Assembly: GCA_945916025.1 (NCBI GenBank)
Contig: CAMEGD010000042.1
Span: 1 to 10,796, forward strand
DNA length: 10,796 nucleotides
Direction: 5' to 3'
Source of the DNA: an uncultured Clostridia bacterium
GTDB lineage: Bacteria > Bacillota > Clostridia > Tissierellales > Peptoniphilaceae
Shown piece after piece: positions 6,588-10,796 of the stretch. Position numbers and translations under genes: made by a program. The notes beneath the pieces are model-generated. The model made no database searches. It saw only the letters and a list, made by a program, of their open reading frames with translations, and was not told where the DNA came from. Positions within the stretch are counted from its first letter, which is position 1. Each line of letters opens with the position of its first letter.

Positions 6588-6616
6588 TTACTTAAACATA
6601 GGTTAAGTAACTTAAA
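6588..6616. repeat. Cluster of TTAAGT/ACTTAA inverted repeats (candidate operator)
   Basis: TTACTTAA (6588-6595), seven bases, then TTAAGTAA (6603-6610) form a perfect inverted repeat. The right arm is shared with a second, tighter one: TTAAGT-A-ACTTAA (6603-6615). The result is three copies of the same hexamer, the outer two in the same orientation 20 bases apart, about two helical turns. It lies some 50 bases upstream of the predicted promoter of the symporter gene and after the previous terminator. It could bind a dimeric regulator; no known operator is recognised. Confidence 0.45.
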
Positions 6617-6665
6617 TAATATAAAATTATATTTAAAATAATTTTCATTTTAAATGTTAATTTGC

Positions 6666-6694
6666 TTGCATTTATCTTGATATAGTGATATATT
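6666..6694 (+). promoter_or_regulatory. Predicted promoter of the SLC1-type symporter
   Basis: TTGCAT (6666-6671), a 17-base spacer and TATATT (6689-6694) with an upstream TG (6686-6687) make an extended -10 promoter. Start of transcription would be near 6701, inside the palindrome at 6699-6722, about 49 bases before the ATG. The region is very AT-rich, so other -10-like boxes exist, but this pair has the best spacing. Confidence 0.55.
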
Positions 6695-6698
6695 AAAT

Positions 6699-6722
6699 TT
6701 ATATTAAATATATTTAATATAA
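6699..6722. repeat. 24-bp perfect AT palindrome at the predicted transcription start
   Basis: Each half is TTATATTAAATA or its complement, without any spacer. Allowing one bulged T the symmetry extends to about 6694-6726. It lies between the predicted -10 box and the ribosome binding site of the symporter. It may be an operator or a weak leader hairpin; pure AT composition raises the chance of coincidence. Confidence 0.6.
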
Positions 6723-6749
6723 TTTATTTATTTATGAAAGGAGAATTTT

Positions 6750-7952
6750 ATGAAAAAATTCGGTTTGTTGCCAAGACTAATTATAGCAATTATTTTAGGT
6801 ATAGTTATTGGCTTATTCGCACCAGAAGTTATTGTAAGAATTTTAGTTACTTTTAATGGCTTATTCGGTAACTTCTTAAACTTCGTAATCCCACTAATAA
6901 TCGTAGGATTCGTTACTCCAGGTATTGCTGACTTAGGAACAGGAGCTGGAAAAACTTTAGGAATCACTGCAGGTATTGCTTATGGTTCAACTGTAAGCTT
7001 TGGTACTTTAGCATTTGTTGTAGGTTCAATTTTATTACCAGGTATAGTTGCAACAGGTAATGCAGGTTTCGATCCAGAGGCTGGAAGAGCTGCAGCAGAA
7101 GCCTTCTTTACATCTCCAATGGAACCAGTATTTGGTGTAACAACTGCACTAATTTTATCATTTATTTTAGGAGTTGGTATTGCATCTTTAGGAGATAATG
7201 GCCTAGTACTTAAAAAAGCTGTTCATGAATTTGCTGATATTATAACTAAATTAATTAATGTTATAGTTATTCCTTTACTTCCTTTCCACATTGCTGGTAT
7301 ATTTGCTAATATGGCATTTACTGGTGAAGTAGCTAGGGTAATGTCTGTGTTTGCATTTGTATTCTTAATTGTTATTGCCCTACACTGGACAACTTTACTT
7401 ATTCAATTTACAGTAGCTAGTGGTATAGCTGGTGGAAATCCATTTACAAAGATTAAGACTATAATTCCAGCTTATTTAACAGCTATAGGAACTCAATCTT
7501 CAGCAGCAACTATTCCAGTAACACTTAACCAAACAGTTAAAATGGGTGTTAATAAGGGGGTAGCAGACTTTGTAATTCCACTTTGTGCTACTATTCACTT
7601 ATCTGGTTCAACTATAACACTACTTACTTGCTCTATGTCAATTATGTTATTAAATGGTATGGAACCTACATTTGCAAAAATGTTACCATTCATCCTTATG
7701 TTAGGCGTAACTATGGTTGCAGCACCAGGAGTACCTGGAGGAGCAGTAATGGCAGCTATTGGCATTATGGAAAGTATGTTAGGATTTGATCAAGCTATGA
7801 TTGGTTTAATGATAGCCCTATATGTAGCTCAAGATAGTTTTGGTACAGCAACTAATGTATCTGGTGATGCAGCAATTGCTTGTATAGTTAACAAAATTAG
7901 TGGAAACAAACTTGATCCTAACCAAGATGTTGAAGTTTTAGAAAAAGTTTAA
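6750..7952 (+). CDS. SLC1/DAACS-family cation symporter, probably non-acidic substrate
   Basis: This is a 400-residue secondary transporter with the glutamate transporter (GltPh-like) fold, expected to take up an organic solute with Na+ or H+. Eight membrane helices and two re-entrant loops can be placed. HP1 carries T-Q-S-S-A-A-T-I-P (248-256), the helix 7 motif is H-L-S-G-S (283-287), HP2 carries A-P-G-V-P-G-G (325-331) and helix 8 reads Q-D-S-F-G-T-A-T-N-V-S-G-D (361-373). Aligned by eye to GltPh, the substrate amino-group aspartate (D362), N369 and the cation-site D373 are kept. The arginine that binds the acidic side chain is G365, and NMDGT is replaced by HLSGS. Dicarboxylate or glutamate uptake is therefore doubtful. 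AAAGGAG precedes the ATG. Preferred codons (GCA, CCA, TTC) suggest good expression. It is monocistronic between two terminators. Confidence 0.88.
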   Translation: MKKFGLLPRLIIAIILGIVIGLFAPEVIVRILVTFNGLFGNFLNFVIPLIIVGFVTPGIADLGTGAGKTLGITAGIAYGSTVSFGTLAFVVGSILLPGIVATGNAGFDPEAGRAAAEAFFTSPMEPVFGVTTALILSFILGVGIASLGDNGLVLKKAVHEFADIITKLINVIVIPLLPFHIAGIFANMAFTGEVARVMSVFAFVFLIVIALHWTTLLIQFTVASGIAGGNPFTKIKTIIPAYLTAIGTQSSAATIPVTLNQTVKMGVNKGVADFVIPLCATIHLSGSTITLLTCSMSIMLLNGMEPTFAKMLPFILMLGVTMVAAPGVPGGAVMAAIGIMESMLGFDQAMIGLMIALYVAQDSFGTATNVSGDAAIACIVNKISGNKLDPNQDVEVLEKV

Positions 7953-7968
7953 TAAAATTTTCAAAAAT

Positions 7969-8008
7969 AAAGACTGTAGATGGCTTATTAAAGCTCTACA
8001 GTCTTTTT
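7969..8008. terminator. Bidirectional terminator between convergent genes
   Basis: A perfect 12-bp stem AAAGACTGTAGA/TCTACAGTCTTT (7969-7980 with 7995-8006) has an inner GCTT/AAGC extension. T-rich sequence follows on both strands (to 8008 on plus; the A-rich 7962-7971 on minus). It serves the symporter gene on plus and the lipid kinase gene on minus. Confidence 0.9.
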
Positions 8009-8030
8009 GTATTTTATAGTAAGAATGTTA

Positions 8031-8918
8031 TTACTTAGAAAATACTTCTAAAAATTTTGGTTTTATCTCTATATTAGCTGGTAGTGTCTCAGACTTGTCT
8101 CCATCTACATCTGTTTCAACTTCACCTTCCAGGGATTCTATTAGAAGTTTTTTTGTAGAGAGGTACTCTATAGTTTCATTGTCTTTAATTGTTCCATTTA
8201 TCAAATCTGGTAAAACTGCTAATTTTTTAGATAGAGAAGACTCCTTTAGCAAAAATACATGGAGATTTCCATCATTCTTCTTAATGTTTGAATTAATTGG
8301 TAGTCCATTTAAAGTAGATGATAACATTACAGCTACATGGGAAAATTGTCCAACTATTTCTCTATCGTTAGCAGTTATTTTTAGTTTATAATGATTATTT
8401 TTTATAGCATCCCTTGCAATATTATAGGCATAAGCAAAAACAGAAAATTTACTTTTCTCTTCACTTGATACATTATGAAGGGACTCAGGAATATCACCAA
8501 TTGAAAATATCATATTAAATAAAGTATCATTAAACATAGCCGTATCCATCATAATTGTTTTATCAAAGGTAAAGTTCTTAATTACAGTTTTTGGATTTGT
8601 AGAATATCCTAAAAGTCTAGAAACACCATTAAAAGTCCCCCCTGGTATAATACCTAGGACTGGTTTCTTTTCAGTCTCTGCTTTTATTATTCCAAGGGAA
8701 ACTTGGTTAATAGTACCATCTCCTCCTATAGCGAATATTGCATCTACACCTTTTTCAGACATTTCCTTAGCTATATTTACAGCATCATCTGGACCACTTG
8801 TCTTGTGAGAATTAACTACTGTATATTCCTCTAATAGTTTTTCCTTTAATAAATCATGAAGTTGTTGACCCTTTTCTGGACCAGAAGCAGGGTTATAAAT
8901 AATAAATGCCTCTTTCAT
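8031..8918 (-). CDS. Diacylglycerol kinase family lipid kinase (YegS/DgkB type)
   Basis: This is a 295-residue cytoplasmic or membrane-associated lipid kinase expected to phosphorylate diacylglycerol or a related lipid with ATP, as DgkB does when recycling diacylglycerol. It begins with the family signature Y-N-P-A-S-G (8-13). The nucleotide-binding G-G-D-G-T is at 65-69, followed by N-Q-V, and P-G-G-T-F-N-G at 92-98 corresponds to the usual P-x-G-T-x-N-D; the final D is G here. A DGD near 272-274 is in place of the D-G-E that holds the catalytic acid. Length is normal. The exact lipid is not determinable; other family members act on sphingoid bases or phosphatidylglycerol. AGAGGGA precedes the ATG, and a good promoter overlaps the end of the upstream permease gene, so it can be expressed independently. 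It ends at a bidirectional terminator. Confidence 0.92.
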   Translation of the reverse strand: MKEAFIIYNPASGPEKGQQLHDLLKEKLLEEYTVVNSHKTSGPDDAVNIAKEMSEKGVDAIFAIGGDGTINQVSLGIIKAETEKKPVLGIIPGGTFNGVSRLLGYSTNPKTVIKNFTFDKTIMMDTAMFNDTLFNMIFSIGDIPESLHNVSSEEKSKFSVFAYAYNIARDAIKNNHYKLKITANDREIVGQFSHVAVMLSSTLNGLPINSNIKKNDGNLHVFLLKESSLSKKLAVLPDLINGTIKDNETIEYLSTKKLLIESLEGEVETDVDGDKSETLPANIEIKPKFLEVFSK

Positions 8919-8933
8919 AATATCCCTCTAAGT

Positions 8934-8962
8934 TTATAATATATTCTAAAAGAATATTATAA
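8934..8962. repeat. Inverted repeat overlapping the lipid kinase -10 box
   Basis: ATATTCT (8941-8947), loop AAA and AGAATAT (8951-8957) extend with TTATA/TATAA outer arms (8934-8938 with 8958-8962) if two bases are bulged. The right arm contains the whole predicted -10 hexamer of the minus-strand promoter. A bound repressor there would block transcription. No T-run follows, so it is not a terminator. Confidence 0.5.
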
Positions 8963-8983
8963 CACTAATATAGTAAATATCAA
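8956..8983 (-). promoter_or_regulatory. Promoter of the lipid kinase gene
   Basis: On the minus strand TTGATA (8983-8978) and TATAAT (8961-8956) are separated by 16 bases, with a perfect -10. The TGA in the -35 hexamer is the stop codon of the upstream permease gene, so promoter and coding region overlap. Transcription would start near 8949, about 30 bases before the ATG. Confidence 0.75.
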
Positions 8984-10452
8984 ACATCTTCTTCATCGGT
9001 TTGAAAGATAATATCATACCTTTCTTCTTCAGAAATATTATCCCCAACATGGTGGGACATAATATAGAAAATGACTCCTAAAATTATCCAAATAGTAAAA
9101 ATTATTAAGCTCTCATATGTCATAAAACCTGGTGAAGAAGGAATTATTGATAATATAGAAAGGGCCAAAGATATAAGTATGGATAAATAAATTATTAATC
9201 TTCCTTTTCCAGCTCTAATAGGCCTGTGTAATTTCTTCTCATTTTTTCTTAAAATTAATGTTGAATAGCATGTAATCAACCAACCTAAAACAAAAGATAA
9301 GGACCCAACATTAGTTAGAGGTGTAATTACAGATGTTCCAAACACTGGCCCAATTAAAGTAGCTATTCCACAGAATATAATAGCAACTATTGGGGAACCA
9401 TGTTCAGATTCTTTAGAAAATATGTTAGGAATTAGAAAAGATCTTCCCATACTTGACAAAAGTCTAGTTGCAGCAATAAACATACCATTATATGTTGACA
9501 ATAAGCCCGCTAAAGCTCCTATTAAGGTTATATAATATAATATAGCACCTAAAGGATTATCATAAATTCTATTAAACATAAAAGCTAGGGCAGGTGAGTC
9601 TAAAGATGCAAAATCTGTCCAAGGAATTGAACTAGCAGATGCAATTATTATTAAGGTGTAAAATAGTCCAGCAGCAATAATTGTTAAAACTATTATTTTT
9701 GATATTCTCTTTGGTCTTAAATCATCATGGGCATCTTCAATAGCTTGGGGTATAGCATCAAAACCTGCCATAAAAAAGGGGACAATAACAAGCATACTAA
9801 TAAAGCCATCAAAAAAGCTAGAGTGACTTCTACCTTCTATTTCCATATATACAGGATTTAAGTTACTAAAATCTGCTCGCAAAAAACAAAATATTACAAT
9901 TATAATAGCTGCTACTAGAATAGTTGAGCTTAGTTTTGTTTGTAATTTTCCAGAAAGTTCAGCTCCCTTATAATTAAAATATACCATTAACAAAGTAAGG
10001 GCTATTCCAGTAATTAGTTGTAGAAAATATACTTCAAAACCAAAAATAGTATATAGGGGACTACCTGAAGTTAGTATAGGAAAAAAAATTCCAAGAATGT
10101 GGTTGATGTAAATAAGTTCCCAGGGAAGTAATACTATATAAGCTAAAGAAGTTAACCAACCTCCTAAGAAAGAAAGTTTTCTTCCTTCTGCACGATAGGC
10201 GAAAACCATAGCTCCACCTGAATAGGGCATAGCACCTGTCATTTCTCCATAACAAAGACCAATAGGTATAACCATAAGAGTTCCTATGATGAAGGCTAAG
10301 ATTGTCCCATAGACCCCACCTGCAGTGTAGAACCACTCATTTAAAGAAACAGTCCATCCAACTCCTATCATCGACCCAAATCCCAGCATAAAGAAATCTA
10401 TTGTTCTCATTCCCAATTTGTTTTCTATATTGTTATTGTTTTTAATATCCAT
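8980..10452 (-). CDS. APC-family amino acid permease
   Basis: This 490-residue membrane transporter of the amino acid-polyamine-organocation superfamily is expected to import or exchange an amino acid or amine. About 12 hydrophobic segments are visible. Helix 1 contains the substrate-backbone motif G-F-G-S-M-I-G-V-G-W (24-33). Helix 6 contains F-M-A-G-F-D-A-I-P-Q-A-I-E-D (227-240), and the loop after helix 8 carries T-R-L-L-S-S-M-G-R (329-337). The C-terminus is acidic. The first ATG (10452) lies four codons after an in-frame TAG but has no clear ribosome binding site; M15 (10410) is a poorer alternative because family N-termini usually include the residues before it. It lies 25 bases downstream of the opine dehydrogenase-like gene in the same direction, suggesting that the permease handles that enzyme's substrate or product. 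Specificity cannot be read from sequence. Confidence 0.9.
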   Translation of the reverse strand: MDIKNNNNIENKLGMRTIDFFMLGFGSMIGVGWTVSLNEWFYTAGGVYGTILAFIIGTLMVIPIGLCYGEMTGAMPYSGGAMVFAYRAEGRKLSFLGGWLTSLAYIVLLPWELIYINHILGIFFPILTSGSPLYTIFGFEVYFLQLITGIALTLLMVYFNYKGAELSGKLQTKLSSTILVAAIIIVIFCFLRADFSNLNPVYMEIEGRSHSSFFDGFISMLVIVPFFMAGFDAIPQAIEDAHDDLRPKRISKIIVLTIIAAGLFYTLIIIASASSIPWTDFASLDSPALAFMFNRIYDNPLGAILYYITLIGALAGLLSTYNGMFIAATRLLSSMGRSFLIPNIFSKESEHGSPIVAIIFCGIATLIGPVFGTSVITPLTNVGSLSFVLGWLITCYSTLILRKNEKKLHRPIRAGKGRLIIYLSILISLALSILSIIPSSPGFMTYESLIIFTIWIILGVIFYIMSHHVGDNISEEERYDIIFQTDEEDV

Positions 10453-10477
10453 AAAATAATTCTAATGAATTAAAAAA

Positions 10478-10796
10478 TCACTCCCATCTTTTGTCCTTAT
10501 CTTGTATTTGACATTTTCCAACTAATGACCAAGGTATTAACTCTGATCCTAATTCTCTATAATCCTTTTGTTCAATAACTTCTCCCAGTTGAATAAGGGA
10601 AGTTATAGTTGGCGTTTCTATTAATTGACTTTTAGCCATTTTTTCCCAATGAACTAGTCCTATTGCTATATCTTCTATAAAGTACCTACTTCCAACAGAG
10701 GTTGGACCTTTAATATCTTTGAAAATTGGAGAATTGTTAAAATGGTATTTTATCTTATCATTTTCACTATCAAAATCCATATCGAATTTTTCAAAG
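10478..10796 (-). CDS. Opine/octopine dehydrogenase family protein, C-terminal part
   Basis: About 105 residues of the C-terminal domain of an NAD(P)-dependent opine dehydrogenase-type enzyme. The frame is open to the window edge, with five codons before the first ATG at 10780, so the NAD-binding Rossmann half lies outside. Family enzymes reductively couple, or oxidatively split, an amino acid and a 2-oxo acid. The visible signature is G-P-T-S-V-G-S-R-Y-F-I-E-D-I followed by G-L-V (about 10652-10705), then E-T-P-T-I-T-S-L-I (10595-10621) and K-D-Y-R-E-L-G. These match the pattern R-Y-x-x-E-D-(I/V)-P-x-G-L-V ... T-P ... D-Y-R of the octopine dehydrogenase C-terminal domain. The usual P after E-D-I is A here. 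The APC permease follows after 25 bases, pointing to a joint role in amino acid or opine use. Substrate unknown. Confidence 0.72.
   Translation of the reverse strand, partial: FEKFDMDFDSENDKIKYHFNNSPIFKDIKGPTSVGSRYFIEDIAIGLVHWEKMAKSQLIETPTITSLIQLGEVIEQKDYRELGSELIPWSLVGKCQIQDKDKRWE

Noticed and set aside
6562..6749. Hidden small gene in the AT-rich leader of the symporter
   Set aside because: Many stops in all frames and no start with a ribosome binding site; the stretch looks regulatory.
7583..7789. Overlapping frame inside the symporter gene
   Set aside because: It lies wholly inside a conserved transporter gene, has a composition typical of an out-of-frame shadow and no ribosome binding site.
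8287..8304. Loss of function in the lipid kinase because the usual N-D after G-T is N-G
   Set aside because: This position varies among family members that keep the GGDGT and late acidic motif, so it is not good evidence of inactivity.
10061..10336. Alternative minus-strand frame inside the permease gene
   Set aside because: Rich in W, Y, C, H and R as expected of an out-of-frame reading of a hydrophobic protein; the permease frame is clearly the real one.
1..10796. Mobile element, prophage, CRISPR array, tRNA or rRNA
   Set aside because: No transposase or integrase motif, no spaced direct repeats, no cloverleaf or rRNA-like stretch was seen, and gene content is of core chromosomal type.

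Overview
The window reads as low-GC (about one third G+C), AT-rich chromosomal DNA from a Gram-positive anaerobe-like member of the Bacillota. The heavy use of ATA, AGA and AGG codons, strong AGGAGG-type ribosome binding sites, short intrinsic terminators and the CdaA/CdaR pair all fit Clostridia or Tissierellia. The exact genus is not resolvable by eye. The first ten bases match the 3' end of an Illumina adapter, so the left edge is probably the raw end of an assembled contig.

Left part (1-946): the C-terminal part of a histidine-triad (HinT-like) nucleotide-binding protein and its terminator. Then comes a good sigma-A promoter and a small membrane protein of the DUF5317 type with a TTG start.

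Centre left (957-4816): after a short terminator-like hairpin comes a tight cluster, cdaA (diadenylate cyclase), cdaR (its YbbR-domain partner), guaB (IMP dehydrogenase) and a 53-residue two-helix membrane protein that shares its ribosome binding site with the guaB stop. A terminator closes the cluster. In many Bacillota the third gene after cdaA-cdaR is glmM; here it is guaB, which places c-di-AMP synthesis beside guanine nucleotide synthesis.

Centre (4829-6561): a secreted or membrane-anchored DUF2207 protein with a signal peptide, one further membrane helix and a glycine-rich tail. Its ribosome binding site directly abuts the preceding terminator. It has its own terminator.

Centre right (6562-8008): an AT-rich leader with several inverted repeats and a good promoter precedes an SLC1-type (glutamate transporter fold) symporter. 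The symporter lacks the arginine that reads acidic side chains, so an acidic amino acid is an unlikely substrate. A bidirectional terminator separates it from the convergent right arm.

Right part (8031-10796, minus strand): reading leftwards, the C-terminal part of an opine/octopine dehydrogenase-like enzyme (cut by the window edge), an APC-family amino acid permease, and a diacylglycerol kinase-family lipid kinase. The kinase has its own promoter, whose -35 box contains the permease stop codon. The dehydrogenase and permease look like a small amino-acid or opine metabolism unit. I see no rRNA, tRNA, CRISPR array, transposase or phage gene. The window is mostly ordinary chromosome, with its interest in gene order, small ORFs and regulatory DNA.
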